From NCBI RefSeq assembly GCF_036924535.1, contig NZ_JAZHRT010000001.1, positions 8,370,001 to 8,434,000 of the forward strand: 64,000 bases of DNA, in the 5' to 3' direction. The translations under genes were made by a program, and so were the position numbers. The first letter of the stretch is position 1. Every line of letters starts with the position of its first letter. The notes beneath the pieces were generated by a model. It was not told where the DNA came from. It saw only the letters and a list, made by a program, of their open reading frames with translations, and ran no database searches. Below are positions 35,454 to 44,628 of this stretch, piece after piece. The stretch comes from Bradyrhizobium sp. AZCC 2262. Its GTDB lineage: Bacteria > Pseudomonadota > Alphaproteobacteria > Rhizobiales > Xanthobacteraceae.

Positions 35454-35940
35454 AGCGCTGTTCCTTTCGAGGAGGTTGGTTCGCCGGATGCTGGATCGCG
35501 TTGCGAACGTTCTCCTTGATCAGGTCGAGTTGGTCGAGAAGGCGGTGGGCATCAGTGGGGTTGATGCCGTCGAGCGCGGTCGCCGTCAGTTCGGAGCGAA
35601 GCCCGGCGAGCTTGCCGAGCAGGGGACGCGCGGCCTTGCGCAGATAAAGGCGGTTGACGCGGCGGTCGTTCTCGTCGCCGCGGCGTTCGATCCAGCCATT
35701 GTCGCAGAGCTTGTCGATCAGCCGCGTCAGCGTGATCGGCTGCATCTCCATCTGTTCGGCGAGTTCCGACTGCTTCAGACCCTCGGTCCGCTCGACCTTG
35801 GCCAGAACCGCCCATTGCGCGCGCGTGATGCCGTAGCGCGCCGCCTGCCGATCGGCATAGGCGCGCATCATCCGCTGCACCTCGCCGAGCGTAAACAGGA
35901 AGTTCATATCCACGGAACCGCGCATGGGCCTCGCCTCCAT
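35446..35940 (-). CDS. MarR family transcriptional regulator
   Basis: This 164-residue winged-helix regulator reads ADRQAARYGITRAQWAVLAKVERTEGLKQSELAEQMEMQPITLTRLIDKLCDNGWIERRGDENDRRVNRLYL, a full MarR DNA-binding domain with the DRR wing. It is the first gene of the efflux operon and overlaps the EmrA start by 8 bases. The start codon sits inside or beside the operator-like repeats at 35938-35969, so self-repression relieved by a drug or aromatic acid is likely. Confidence 0.93.
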   Translation of the reverse strand: MEARPMRGSVDMNFLFTLGEVQRMMRAYADRQAARYGITRAQWAVLAKVERTEGLKQSELAEQMEMQPITLTRLIDKLCDNGWIERRGDENDRRVNRLYLRKAARPLLGKLAGLRSELTATALDGINPTDAHRLLDQLDLIKENVRNAIQHPANQPPRKEQRYG

Positions 35941-35969
35941 AAGCTTGCGATATTATAAGCTTGCTTATG
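35938..35969 (-). promoter_or_regulatory. Promoter and operator of the MarR-Emr operon
   Basis: Minus-strand TATAAT lies at 35952-35957. ATAAGCTTGC occurs twice as a direct repeat (35939-35948, 35955-35964), and ATAAGC TT GCTTAT (35955-35968) is a palindrome. The repeats enclose the -10 box and reach the start codon, suiting autorepression by a MarR dimer. The distance from the -10 box to the ATG is only 11 bases, so the leader would be very short or an upstream promoter also exists. Confidence 0.6.
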
Positions 35970-36061
35970 AATTCTGCATGACGCGTTAACAGTGGCCTGA
36001 TCCGCTTCCAGCACATGGCTGGGAACCAGGAGGCGGCCGGGCTTTGGGATTGGCGGTCAAA

Positions 36062-36565
36062 ATGCTACAAAAGCCCGAGATGACCCTGACAAAGCCGACA
36101 TTTCCCGCGCCCGACCACGATCACGGCCGCTGCACCGCGGAAGCGATGGCGCATGCGGAGGCGGTCTGCGCGCGGCGGACGCAGAAATTCACCCCGATCC
36201 GGCGCCAGGTGCTGCAGGCTCTGCTGTCGAGCCACCGCCCGCTCGGCGCCTATGAGGTGATCGACGAACTCGCCAAGTCGATGCCGCGGCCGGCGCCGAT
36301 CACGGTCTACCGCGCTCTCGATTTTTTGATGGAGAACGGCCTCGTTCACAGGATCGAGAGCCGCAACGCCTTCCTCGCCTGCGCGCATGATCATGACGAA
36401 ACCTCGATGGTGGCGTTCCTGATTTGCGATCATTGCGGCTCGGTCGGCGAGATCCCGGCAGCTCCGGTCGCGCAAAGTCTCAACGCAGCGGCGCGGGCGT
36501 CCGGATTTGCACCAAAGCTTTCCGTCGTCGAAATCGCCGGCACCTGCGCGCATTGCCAAAAATAA
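36062..36565 (+). CDS. zur: Fur family regulator, probably zinc uptake regulator Zur
   Basis: The protein has 167 residues from ATG 36062; ATG 36080 and TTG 36044 are alternatives with no decisive ribosome binding site. It starts with a His-rich stretch (DHDHGRC). The Fur winged helix follows (FTPIRRQVLQALLSSHRPLGAYEVIDELAK, then PITVYRALDFLMENGLVHRIESRNAFLAC). Two CxxC pairs (CDHCG, CAHCQK) would hold the structural zinc. The HDHDE spacing and overall sequence fit Zur, which represses zinc importers when zinc is plentiful. No zinc transporter lies nearby, so the Zur call rests on sequence type. Confidence 0.85.
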   Translation: MLQKPEMTLTKPTFPAPDHDHGRCTAEAMAHAEAVCARRTQKFTPIRRQVLQALLSSHRPLGAYEVIDELAKSMPRPAPITVYRALDFLMENGLVHRIESRNAFLACAHDHDETSMVAFLICDHCGSVGEIPAAPVAQSLNAAARASGFAPKLSVVEIAGTCAHCQK

Positions 36566-36597
36566 TGAACACGGCGCCAAGCCGGCCACGAGGATAG

Positions 36598-37536
36598 ATG
36601 TCGTCGAACAAAGTGATCTCTTCCGCCGGGCGTGCGCTCACCCCGGGCGCCATCGCCTTGATGCTGATGCTGTGCCTGAGCTGGGGGTTCAACCAGATCG
36701 CGGTCAAGCTCGCGTTGCCCGACGTGCCGCCGATGCTGCAGGCACTGATCCGTTCCGCCGGCGCACTGCCGGTGATGCTGTTCGCCGGCTGGCTGCGCGG
36801 TGTGAAATTCTTCGAGCGCGACGGTTCGCTGGCTCCTGGCCTGCTGGCCGGCACGTTGTTCGGTATCGAGTTCGTGCTGATCTTCACCGGGCTGGTGTTC
36901 ACCTCGGCGTCGCGCGCGGCGGTGTTTCTCTACACCGCGCCGTTCTTCGTCGCGCTCGGCTCCTACCAGTTTCTCGGCGAACGTCTGAGTATGCTGCAAT
37001 GGGGTGGACTGGGGCTCAGTTTCGCTGGCGTCGCGCTCGCGATCGGCGTGCCGCAGGCGAACGTCGATGCCAAGGTGTTGCTGGGCGACCTGCTGGTGGT
37101 GGGCGGCGGCGCGCTGTGGGGCGCGACCACGCTGATCGCCAAGGGCACGCGGCTGCGCAACGCGGCGCCGGAAAAAGCACTCGGCTACCAGGTCGCGGTA
37201 TCGATCCCGATCCTGGGCTTTGCATCGTGGCTGTTTGGCGAAAAGATCACGCACATGCCGGGCGCGCTGTCGATCGCGCTGTTGGCCTATCAGGCGATCT
37301 GGGTGGTGGGTTGCACCTTCGTGCTGTGGTTCGCGCTGGTGAAGACCTATTCGCCGAGCAAATTATCGTCGTTCACTTTCATGACGCCGCTGTTCGGCGT
37401 CGTCGCCGCCTACTTCATCATGCACGATACCTTGACCATCGCCTTCGGCGTCGCGGCGCTGCTGGTCATTGCGGGGCTTTATCTCGTGAACAAGCCGGAC
37501 CCGAAGGTCACGCCGGATCCGAACCTGCCGGCGTAG
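36598..37536 (+). CDS. EamA/DMT family transporter
   Basis: This 312-residue protein has ten hydrophobic segments and two EamA repeats (WGFNQIAVKLALPDVPPMLQALIRS early, then LLVVGGGALWGATTLIAKGT in the second half, and SKLSSFTFMTPLFGVVAAYFIM near the end). It lies 32 bases downstream of zur, possibly on the same transcript, but nothing in the sequence ties it to zinc. It is not closely similar to the other two EamA proteins in this window. Confidence 0.88.
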   Translation: MSSNKVISSAGRALTPGAIALMLMLCLSWGFNQIAVKLALPDVPPMLQALIRSAGALPVMLFAGWLRGVKFFERDGSLAPGLLAGTLFGIEFVLIFTGLVFTSASRAAVFLYTAPFFVALGSYQFLGERLSMLQWGGLGLSFAGVALAIGVPQANVDAKVLLGDLLVVGGGALWGATTLIAKGTRLRNAAPEKALGYQVAVSIPILGFASWLFGEKITHMPGALSIALLAYQAIWVVGCTFVLWFALVKTYSPSKLSSFTFMTPLFGVVAAYFIMHDTLTIAFGVAALLVIAGLYLVNKPDPKVTPDPNLPA

Positions 37537-37542
37537 CTTTTT

Positions 37543-37626
37543 CCGTCATTCCGGGATGGTCCGAAGGACCAGACCCGGAATCTCGAGATTCCGGGTTCGA
37601 TGCTTCGCATCGCCCCGGAATGACGG
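37543..37626. repeat. CCGTCATTCCGGG palindromic repeat
   Basis: The ends CCGTCATTCCGGG and CCCCGGAATGACGG are inverted copies; inside, GGTCCGAAGGACC and CCCGGAATCTCGAGATTCCGGG are further perfect hairpins. It lies between convergent genes (the EamA transporter and the sulfurtransferase), so it may also serve as a terminator. Confidence 0.8.
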
Positions 37627-37639
37627 CGGGGGCAAGAGC

Positions 37640-38515
37640 CTACCCCGTCTCGATCGGCAGCGATGCATCCTTGGCCCACTCGCCCATCGAGCCATCATAA
37701 AGGGTGAGGTTGTCGTAGCCGAGCTGGTGCAGCAGGAAGAGATCGACGGTCGCCGAGATGCCGCCACCGCAATAGGCGACCACACGCTTGTCTTTCGTAA
37801 TGCCCTGCGCCTTGAATTTGGCTTCCGCCTCGCCAAGCGGGACAAAGGCCTTGGTCCTGGGATCGAGCAGCGTCGCGGCCGACACGTTGCAACTACCAGG
37901 CACGCGGCCGGCCCGGCCGTAGCGGCTGGGCTCGAGTCCCCGGTGAAACTGCGGGCCGAGCGCGTTGACGACAACGGTGCCCCGCTCGGAGGTAGCGGCG
38001 AGCGTCTCATGCTTGTCGACGAAAAATCCACCCCTCGGCTTTGCCGTGAATGCGGCCGGCGGATATCCCTTCGCCGGTCCGGCTTCGAGCGCGCGGCCTT
38101 CGAGCTTCCATTTGTCGAGCCCGCCGTCGAGCACCGCGGCGTTCTCGAAGCCGAGCGACTGGAGCATCCACCAGAACCGCGTCGCCCACATCGGGGTGCC
38201 GATACTGTAGAGCACGACCCGGCTTTCGTTGGACACGCCGTGTCGGCCGAACGCCCGCTCGTGATGCGCGACGTCAGGCATCATGAAGCGAAGCTCGGTA
38301 TTGGGATCGGAGAACTCGCCCTGCAGGTCGAGAAAATCCGCGCCCGGAATATGCCCGGCCTCGAACGTGTGCCGCCCGGGCACGGCGAGATAGGGCTGGC
38401 TGCTGCCTTCGGGCGCGGGTTCGAGATAAGTGGTGCAGTCGAACAGGCGCAGGTCGGCCTGGTCCAGAATATCAGCGAGTTCCGCCGCAGAAATGAGCCC
38501 GTTGCGCCCCTGCAT
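37640..38515 (-). CDS. sseA: Thiosulfate/3-mercaptopyruvate sulfurtransferase
   Basis: This 291-residue protein holds two rhodanese domains. The first (about residues 1-140) is inactive and structural. The second ends in the catalytic loop VVAYCGGGISAT, where the Cys would carry the persulfide. CGxGxxA loops are usual for mercaptopyruvate sulfurtransferases (CG[S/T]GVT) rather than thiosulfate rhodaneses (CRKGVT), so mercaptopyruvate is the likelier donor. GRIPGSCN and FDxHHIPGA-like linkers (FEAGHIPGADFLD) are present. It is a cytoplasmic single gene. Confidence 0.9.
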   Translation of the reverse strand: MQGRNGLISAAELADILDQADLRLFDCTTYLEPAPEGSSQPYLAVPGRHTFEAGHIPGADFLDLQGEFSDPNTELRFMMPDVAHHERAFGRHGVSNESRVVLYSIGTPMWATRFWWMLQSLGFENAAVLDGGLDKWKLEGRALEAGPAKGYPPAAFTAKPRGGFFVDKHETLAATSERGTVVVNALGPQFHRGLEPSRYGRAGRVPGSCNVSAATLLDPRTKAFVPLGEAEAKFKAQGITKDKRVVAYCGGGISATVDLFLLHQLGYDNLTLYDGSMGEWAKDASLPIETG

Positions 38516-38780
38516 TGTTGGCCTCCGGTTATTTTGGCCGATGCTAGGGCCCGCATCGGGCTATGAAAAGGCGGCCGGGATGTGCGCTCGCCCTTTCAAT
38601 TCAACGATTCCTGTCCAATATAGCGGTTAACGGAAGACCAAGGTCTTTTGCCTTGCTTTCGGCCGCCGTCGCTGGCCTAAGCTATTGAATACACAACGTA
38701 AAAATCCCTGTGTGACGAGGCGCACTGCGCCTTCGCCTCCCTCTTGGTGAATGTCATCAAAACCTGATATTCGAGGCCCC

Positions 38781-40067
38781 ATGAACAAGCCCGAAATAAT
38801 TCCGCAAGACGACGTCGCAGGCCCCCGCGCCCGGCATAAAACCACCCAGGTCATGGTCGGCAATGTTGCCGTCGGCGGGGGTGCGCCGATCGTCGTGCAG
38901 TCGATGACCAACACCGACACCGCCGATGTGGACGGCACGATCGCGCAGGTCGCGGCGCTGTCGCGCGCCGGCTCGGAAATGGTGCGCATCACCGTCGATC
39001 GAGACGAGGCGGCTGCTGCTGTTCCGCATATCCGCGACGGCCTGCGCAAGCGCGGCATCACCACGCCCCTGATCGGCGACTTCCACTATATCGGCCACAA
39101 GCTGCTCGCCGAATATCCGGCCTGCGCCGAGGCGCTCGACAAATACCGCATCAATCCCGGCAATGTCGGCTTCAAGAACAAGCGCGACACGCAGTTCGCC
39201 GACATCATCGAGATCGCCAACAAGAACAACAAGGCGGTCCGTATCGGCGCCAACTGGGGTTCGCTCGACCAGGAACTGCTGACCAGGCTGATGGACGAGA
39301 ACACGGCTTCAGCCAACCCGCGCGATGCACGCGCGGTGACCCGCGAAGCCATGGTGCAGTCGGCCCTGCTGTCGGCGGCGCGGGCGCAAGAGCTCGGCAT
39401 GCCCAAGAACAAGATGATTCTTTCGGCAAAGGTTTCCGCCGTGCAGGACCTGATCGCGGTCTACCAGACGCTCGCCTCGCGTTCGGACTACGCGATCCAC
39501 CTCGGCCTGACCGAAGCCGGCATGGGCTCGAAGGGCATCGTGGCGTCGTCGGCGGCGCTCGGCATCCTGCTGCAGGACGGCATCGGCGATACCATCCGGA
39601 TTTCGCTCACCCCCGAGCCCGGCGGCGACCGCACGCTGGAAGTTCAGGTCGCGCAGGAACTGCTGCAGACGATGGGCTTCCGCACCTTCGTGCCGCTGGT
39701 TGCGGCATGCCCGGGCTGCGGCCGCACCACCTCGACCACGTTCCAGGAACTGGCGCGCTCGATCCAGGATTTCATCCGCGAGGAAATGCCGGGCTGGAAG
39801 ACGCAATATCCCGGCGTCGAAACCCTCAACGTCGCGGTCATGGGCTGTATCGTCAACGGCCCCGGCGAATCCAAGCACGCCAATATCGGCATCTCGCTTC
39901 CCGGCACCGGCGAAGCCCCGGCCGCGCCCGTGTTTGTCGACGGCAAGAAGTTCCGCACCCTGCGCGGGCCGAGCATTGCCGCCGACTTCAAGGCGCTGGT
40001 GATCGATTATATCGACCAGCGTTATGGCGCCGGCGCCAAGGCGCCGGAGACGACGGCGGCGGAGTAA
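38781..40067 (+). CDS. ispG: 4-hydroxy-3-methylbut-2-en-1-yl diphosphate synthase
   Basis: The protein has 428 residues from ATG 38781 (GAGG just upstream); ATG 38751 would add ten residues. IspG (GcpE) converts MEcPP to HMBPP in the non-mevalonate isoprenoid pathway, using a 4Fe-4S cluster. The cluster ligands are visible: C310 and C313 (CPGCGRTT) and C356 (GCIVNGPGE), with the following Glu as the fourth. The TIM barrel starts near [19 protein letters not shown]. All key residues are intact. A farnesyl diphosphate synthase at 50095-51015 uses the pathway's products. Confidence 0.96.
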   Translation: MNKPEIIPQDDVAGPRARHKTTQVMVGNVAVGGGAPIVVQSMTNTDTADVDGTIAQVAALSRAGSEMVRITVDRDEAAAAVPHIRDGLRKRGITTPLIGDFHYIGHKLLAEYPACAEALDKYRINPGNVGFKNKRDTQFADIIEIANKNNKAVRIGANWGSLDQELLTRLMDENTASANPRDARAVTREAMVQSALLSAARAQELGMPKNKMILSAKVSAVQDLIAVYQTLASRSDYAIHLGLTEAGMGSKGIVASSAALGILLQDGIGDTIRISLTPEPGGDRTLEVQVAQELLQTMGFRTFVPLVAACPGCGRTTSTTFQELARSIQDFIREEMPGWKTQYPGVETLNVAVMGCIVNGPGESKHANIGISLPGTGEAPAAPVFVDGKKFRTLRGPSIAADFKALVIDYIDQRYGAGAKAPETTAAE

Positions 40068-40076
40068 CCTCTCTCC

Positions 40077-40206
40077 GTCGTCCCCGCGAACGCGGGGACC
40101 CATAACCACAGGGCTTCGTGGTTATGCCAGGCTGCGCTCCAGCCTCCGCAACAACGTGCCCCTGTGGTTATGGGTCCCGGCTCGCGCTTCGCTTGGCCGG
40201 GACGAC
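40077..40206. repeat. Two-hairpin repeat, copy 3
   Basis: The left hairpin TCCCCGCGAACGCGGGGA (variable pair C-G, loop AA) is followed by CCCATAACCACAGGG. The inverted right part has CCCCTGTGGTTATGGG and a modified outer hairpin TCCCGGCTCG..CCGGGACGAC. Same family as 7617. Confidence 0.8.
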
Positions 40207-40218
40207 CAAGCGGAGAGA

Positions 40219-40245
40219 TTGCGCTTCGCTCCATCCGGGCTACGA
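40219..40245. repeat. Half copy of GTAGCCCG repeat
   Basis: TTGCGCTTCGCTCCATCCGGGCTAC matches one arm of the elements at 11747 and 55308; the other arm is missing. It follows directly on the two-hairpin repeat copy 3, a composite of two repeat types. Confidence 0.5.
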
Positions 40246-40278
40246 TGATCCCAATCAAGAACGATTGGGAGAACGCCC

Positions 40279-41172
40279 ATGTCTTCGTTGTCCGGCAAGC
40301 AGGGTCCGCGCTATCGGCATATCGCCGGAGAATCTGATCCCTACGAGACCATCGCCGTCGAGAAACTGACGCCGATCATCGGTGCGGAAATTTCCGGTGT
40401 CGATATCGGCAAGCTCGTCTCGGACGATGCGCGCTCCAATCGGCAGATGGACGAGATCCATCGCGCGCTCGCCGAAAATCTCGTGATCTTCTTCCGCGAC
40501 CAGCACATCAGCCCCGACCAGCACCTCGCCTTCGGCCGCAAGTTCGGCGAATTGCATGTGCATCCGGCCGCGCCCAACGAGGGCGATCCGGCGCTGATGA
40601 AAATCTATGCCGACAAGGATTCCCCGCGCGCCAACGGCGAGGGCTGGCACACCGACGTGTCCTGCGACGTCGAGCCGCCGATGGGGTCGATCCTTTACAT
40701 CAAGCAATGCCCGCCGCGCGGCGGCGACACGCTGTTCGCCAACATGTATGCCGCCTATGAGGCGCTGTCGGACCGCATGAAGGCCTATCTCGACGGGCTC
40801 ACCGCGCTGCACGACGGCGAGCAGACCTATCGCGGGCTCTACGCCAATTACGGCGTGGCCGATCGGGTCGAATATCCACGCGCCGAGCATCCGGTGGTGC
40901 GCACCCATCCGGTGACGGGCAGGAAGGCGCTCTACGTCAACCGCGGCTTCACCCGCTTCATCATCGGTGTCCCCCGCGACGAGAGCGACGCCATGCTCGC
41001 CTATCTCTACCAGCACGCGGAAAACCCGCTGTTCCAGTGCCGCTTCCGCTGGACGGAAAACGCCATCGCATTCTGGGACAACCGCTGCGCGCAGCACCGC
41101 GCGATGTGGGACTACTGGCCGCACACAAGGTCGGGCACGCGGGTGACGGTGAAGGGCGAGAGGCCGGTGTAA
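40279..41172 (+). CDS. TauD/TfdA family Fe(II)/2-oxoglutarate dioxygenase
   Basis: This 297-residue enzyme has the facial triad His-x-Asp in GEGWHTDVSCD (about residues 117-119) and the distal His in CAQHRAMWDYWP, with the 2-oxoglutarate-binding Arg in SGTRVTVKG. The N terminus (LTPIIGAEISGVDI) is typical of TauD/TfdA, whose members hydroxylate sulfonates, phenoxyacetates and many other acids with loss of the side chain. It starts after GGGAGA at 40267. No clear substrate follows from context; taurine itself is not favoured by any neighbour. Confidence 0.92.
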   Translation: MSSLSGKQGPRYRHIAGESDPYETIAVEKLTPIIGAEISGVDIGKLVSDDARSNRQMDEIHRALAENLVIFFRDQHISPDQHLAFGRKFGELHVHPAAPNEGDPALMKIYADKDSPRANGEGWHTDVSCDVEPPMGSILYIKQCPPRGGDTLFANMYAAYEALSDRMKAYLDGLTALHDGEQTYRGLYANYGVADRVEYPRAEHPVVRTHPVTGRKALYVNRGFTRFIIGVPRDESDAMLAYLYQHAENPLFQCRFRWTENAIAFWDNRCAQHRAMWDYWPHTRSGTRVTVKGERPV

Positions 41173-41178
41173 TTTCGC

Positions 41179-41255
41179 AGGGTGGATTAGCGAAGCGTAA
41201 TCCGCCAACCATCGCGCAAAAGCCGGCGGGTTACGCAACGCTAACCCGCCCTACG
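41179..41255. repeat. GGATTAGCGAAGCG-type palindromic repeat
   Basis: AGGGTGGATTAGCGAAGCGTAATCCGCC faces GGCGGGTTACGCAACGCTAACCCGCCCT. Each end is an imperfect hairpin and the ends mirror each other. It is related in pattern to 59482-59563. Confidence 0.7.
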
Positions 41256-41349
41256 ATTGCATTGCGGCCATGATGCATTCGCGTTGACGCCTCGCAGCGT
41301 CTGCGCCAATCTTCGGCAAAAGCAAAACAAAGAACCCGGAGGGTGCCCT

Positions 41350-42687
41350 ATGCTCCGCGCAGAAGACAACAAATTCCTCACCGAGAGCGGTGCAGGCACC
41401 GGCATGGGCGAATTGCTCCGCCGCTTCTGGATCCCGGTGCTGTTGTCGGAGGAATTGCCGGAAGCCGACGGCACGCCGAAGAAGATTGTTGTCATGGGCG
41501 AGGAACTGCTCGCCTTCCGCGACAGTCGCGGCGTGGTCGGCGTCATCGATCAATATTGCCCGCACCGTGGCGCCAATCTCTGGCTTGGGCGCAACGAGGA
41601 ATGCGGCATTCGCTGCGTCTATCACGGCTGGAAGTTCGATACCGACGGCCGCTGCGTCGACATGCCGACCTCCTATCCCGACCTCAATGCCAAGGACCTG
41701 ATCCGCATCAAGTCCTATCCGGTGCGGGAATGGGGCGACATGGTCTGGGCCTATATGGGCCCGGCGGACCAGATGCCCGAATTGCCCGATCTGGAAATGG
41801 CGCTGGTGCCGGCCTCGCATCGTTACGTCTCGAAGAAATGGCAGGACTGCAACTGGGTGCAGGCGCTCGAAGGCTCGATCGACACCGCGCATTTCACCTT
41901 CGCGCATCTCTCCTTTGAAAAGGAAGAGAACGAGATCCTCGACATCAAGAAGCATTTTGTGAATCCGCTGACACGCGTGGCCACCGACCACATGAGGTGG
42001 ATCGCCGAGGACCCGCGCCCCGTGATCAAGATCAATCCGCACGAGGCCGGCCTTACGGTCGCGGGCGGGCGGTTGACCGGCTCCGACAATATCTACTGGC
42101 GTATCGCCCAGTTCCTGATGCCGGTGCATGCCTATGCGCCGAGCTCGATGCCCGGCGAGAATATTTTCGGCCAGAGTTTCATTCCGGTGACCGATACCAG
42201 CTGCTGGATCTTCACCTATGCCTGGAATCCGGAGCGCCCGCTGACGCAGGCCGAGTGCGATGGCTACGACCGCGGCAACGGCGTGATGTCAGAGGTCGAC
42301 GAGAATTACATTCCGCTGCGAAACAAGGCGAATGACTATTTGATCGATCGCAAGCTGCAGAAGACCCATAGCTACACCGGCATCAAGGGCGTGTCCGAGC
42401 AGGACGCCGCCGTGCAGGACAGCCAGGGGCCGATCGCCGATCGCACCCGCGAGCATCTCGGCCCGACCGATCTCGGCATCATGCATTTCCGCAAGCTGGT
42501 GATGGATGCCGCGCGCGCACTGCAGAAGGGCGACGCACCGCCGCATCTGAAGCATCAGGATCGTTATGCGGTGCGCTCCGGCGCCTGCGTCACCAGCAAG
42601 GCCAAGGACCTGACGGCTGTCATGATCGAGCGGTTCGGCGACGCGGCGGGTTTCGTTGGCCGTTCGGGAAGGGATGCGGCGGAGTAG
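41350..42687 (+). CDS. Rieske non-heme iron oxygenase, phthalate-dioxygenase type
   Basis: The protein has 445 residues from ATG 41350, with GGAGGG 6 bases upstream. The Rieske 2Fe-2S cluster is bound by CPHRG and CVYHGWKF (residues about 70-97). The mononuclear iron site shows in EGSIDTAHFTFAH (two His), with an Asp later. Length and layout match the oxygenase component of phthalate 4,5-dioxygenase and related O-demethylases. It would need a separate reductase, none of which lies in the window. The frame is open further upstream, but that part has no start signal. Confidence 0.92.
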   Translation: MLRAEDNKFLTESGAGTGMGELLRRFWIPVLLSEELPEADGTPKKIVVMGEELLAFRDSRGVVGVIDQYCPHRGANLWLGRNEECGIRCVYHGWKFDTDGRCVDMPTSYPDLNAKDLIRIKSYPVREWGDMVWAYMGPADQMPELPDLEMALVPASHRYVSKKWQDCNWVQALEGSIDTAHFTFAHLSFEKEENEILDIKKHFVNPLTRVATDHMRWIAEDPRPVIKINPHEAGLTVAGGRLTGSDNIYWRIAQFLMPVHAYAPSSMPGENIFGQSFIPVTDTSCWIFTYAWNPERPLTQAECDGYDRGNGVMSEVDENYIPLRNKANDYLIDRKLQKTHSYTGIKGVSEQDAAVQDSQGPIADRTREHLGPTDLGIMHFRKLVMDAARALQKGDAPPHLKHQDRYAVRSGACVTSKAKDLTAVMIERFGDAAGFVGRSGRDAAE

Positions 42688-42700
42688 GGCATACTCTCTC

Positions 42701-42821
42701 GTCGTCCCGGCGAACGCCGGGACCCATAACCACCAGCGATAATTGTTGAGCGAAAGCCGTCAACCATCGTGTTAAACAACCACCGCCGCGGCGTATGGGT
42801 CCCGGCGTTCGCCGGGACGAC
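42701..42821. repeat. Two-hairpin repeat, copy 4
   Basis: Ends are inverted copies: GTCGTCCCGGCGAACGCCGG.. and ..CCGGCGTTCGCCGGGACGAC. The variable stem pair here is G-C, in contrast to T-A at 7617 and C-G at 40077 and 61750. It lies between convergent genes. Confidence 0.85.
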
Positions 42822-42835
42822 GATGGAGGGAATCG

Positions 42836-44443
42836 CTATAGCGGAATCTTCCGATATTCCCGATTGCTCAGGCTTGCTTCTTCCAGATCGAGGTCGCGCT
42901 CGATCCGCCGCCTGGTTTCGTCGGTGATCTTGCCGTCGCGCAGCGAGAGATGGATGAATTTCCGCTCCGCTGCGATCAATTCCCGCGTCAGGGCGGTGCC
43001 GGCCGCCGAGACATCGTGGCCGTTGGGATCGAGCGAGTCCGGAAGCTGGTTGCTGCGGATTTCATGCCGCGAGCGCAACAGTTTGACGACCTCGTCGGAT
43101 AGTTCGCGGTCGTCAGTGATGGCGTCGAGCGACCTGAGCGCCGCATCAAGCGCCTCGCGCCGCGCCGCGATTTCAGATTCATGTTCGGCGATATGTTCGG
43201 CGCGACCGTCCTTGGTGATGCCGAGCCATCGCACCACCAGGGGCAGGCTTGTCCCCAGGCCCACCAGTGTGATGAAAATGACGCCGAAGGCGACGAACAG
43301 GATCATGTCGCGATAGGGAAAGGCCTCTCCGTTCGGCAGCGCGAACGGTAACGCCAGCGCCGCGGCCAGCGAAACCGCGCCACGCACGCCGGTAAAAGCG
43401 ACCACGAACGACGCTTGCCAGGATGGCGCCGGATCCCGCTCGCGGGTGCGCTTGCTGAGCAGGCGTGGCAAATAGGTTGCGGGATAGACCCAGGCAAACC
43501 GCGCGACGATGATGACCACCGCTACCAGTGCGCTGGTGAACAGGATTTCCTGAAGCGGAAACGCCTTCGACTTCTCGTACAGCAACCGCATCTGGAATCC
43601 CGTCAGCAGGAACAGCAGGCCCTCGACAAGATAGATCACGAGGTCCCAGAAGAAGATGCCCTGCAGGCGTGTGGCGGACGAGATCAGGAGCGGGCCGTTC
43701 CAGCTGATGTAGAGGCCACAGGCGACCGTGGCGATCACACCGGATCCACCGAAATGTTCGGGAATCCAGTAAGCGAGGTAGGGCGTGATCAGGGACAGCG
43801 TGATTTCGACCTGCGGATCGCGCGCGCGGTGCCGTGCGCGCAGCGAAAGCCAGCCAACCGCCAGTCCAAACAGGATCTCGCCGATGACGATGGCCACGAA
43901 AGTGCCGTTTGCCTTCGGCAGTGAGAACATCCCGGTCGAAATGGCCGCCACCGCGAATCGGTAGAGGATCAAGGCGGTGGCGTCGTTGGCCAGCCCCTCG
44001 CCCTCCAGCACCACGAGAATGCGGCGCGGCATGCCGAGCTTGCGGGCTATCGCCAGCGGCGCCACGACATCAGGCGGCGCGACGATGGCCCCGAGCAGGA
44101 AGCCGATGCTCCAGGGCAGGCCGATCAGGTAATGTGTGACGCTCGCGACGGCGGAGGCGGTGAAGATCACGCAGCCGACCGAGAGGAGAATGATCGGCCG
44201 GAGATTGGCCTTGAACTCGCGCCAGCTCATCGCGACGCTCGCCGAGTAAATCAGCGGCGGCAGGAATACGAGCAGCACCAATTGGGGCGGCAGTTCCACC
44301 GTCGGCATACCCGGAACGAAGGCAAGGCCAATGCCGGCGAGCAGCAGCAGGATTGCCGGCGCCACACTGATTCGCCGCGCCAGCAGCGCGACACCGGCCA
44401 GCACCGCCAGCAGGATGACATAGATCTGAAATTTGGCTTCCAT
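42836..44443 (-). CDS. Na+/H+ antiporter, CPA1 family
   Basis: The protein has 535 residues from the ATG giving MEAKFQIYV, with GGGGAG 7 bases upstream; a longer frame starts at 44461. About 12 hydrophobic segments cover residues 1-400, including PPLIYSASVAMSWREFK and the ion-site helix EGLANDATALILYRFA with the Asn-Asp pair of CPA1 exchangers. A hydrophilic C-terminal tail of about 110 residues, rich in charged helices, faces the cytoplasm and may regulate the exchanger. It removes Na+ or K+ in exchange for protons in the inner membrane. Confidence 0.93.
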   Translation of the reverse strand: MEAKFQIYVILLAVLAGVALLARRISVAPAILLLLAGIGLAFVPGMPTVELPPQLVLLVFLPPLIYSASVAMSWREFKANLRPIILLSVGCVIFTASAVASVTHYLIGLPWSIGFLLGAIVAPPDVVAPLAIARKLGMPRRILVVLEGEGLANDATALILYRFAVAAISTGMFSLPKANGTFVAIVIGEILFGLAVGWLSLRARHRARDPQVEITLSLITPYLAYWIPEHFGGSGVIATVACGLYISWNGPLLISSATRLQGIFFWDLVIYLVEGLLFLLTGFQMRLLYEKSKAFPLQEILFTSALVAVVIIVARFAWVYPATYLPRLLSKRTRERDPAPSWQASFVVAFTGVRGAVSLAAALALPFALPNGEAFPYRDMILFVAFGVIFITLVGLGTSLPLVVRWLGITKDGRAEHIAEHESEIAARREALDAALRSLDAITDDRELSDEVVKLLRSRHEIRSNQLPDSLDPNGHDVSAAGTALTRELIAAERKFIHLSLRDGKITDETRRRIERDLDLEEASLSNREYRKIPL

Positions 44444-44628
44444 GATGGCTCCCCTTCGCAAGGAAGCTCTGCAAGGTCAATGCCGTGGGGGTGCTCACGG
44501 ACGAAGGTCGACGTGGTTTCAGGCCGTCCCTGACAAATTTGTGACGTCAGCATCAGAACCCGCCCGATCAATCCCCCGTACCAGCAAAGACCCTGCGTTG
44601 GCAGGCGAAAGAGGGCGGGAGCATTGCG

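Noticed and set aside
34167..35519. Plus-strand open frame (450 codons) opposite the EmrA-type gene
   Set aside because: Antisense shadow of an adaptor gene that is complete and fits its operon; no motif in the plus-strand product.
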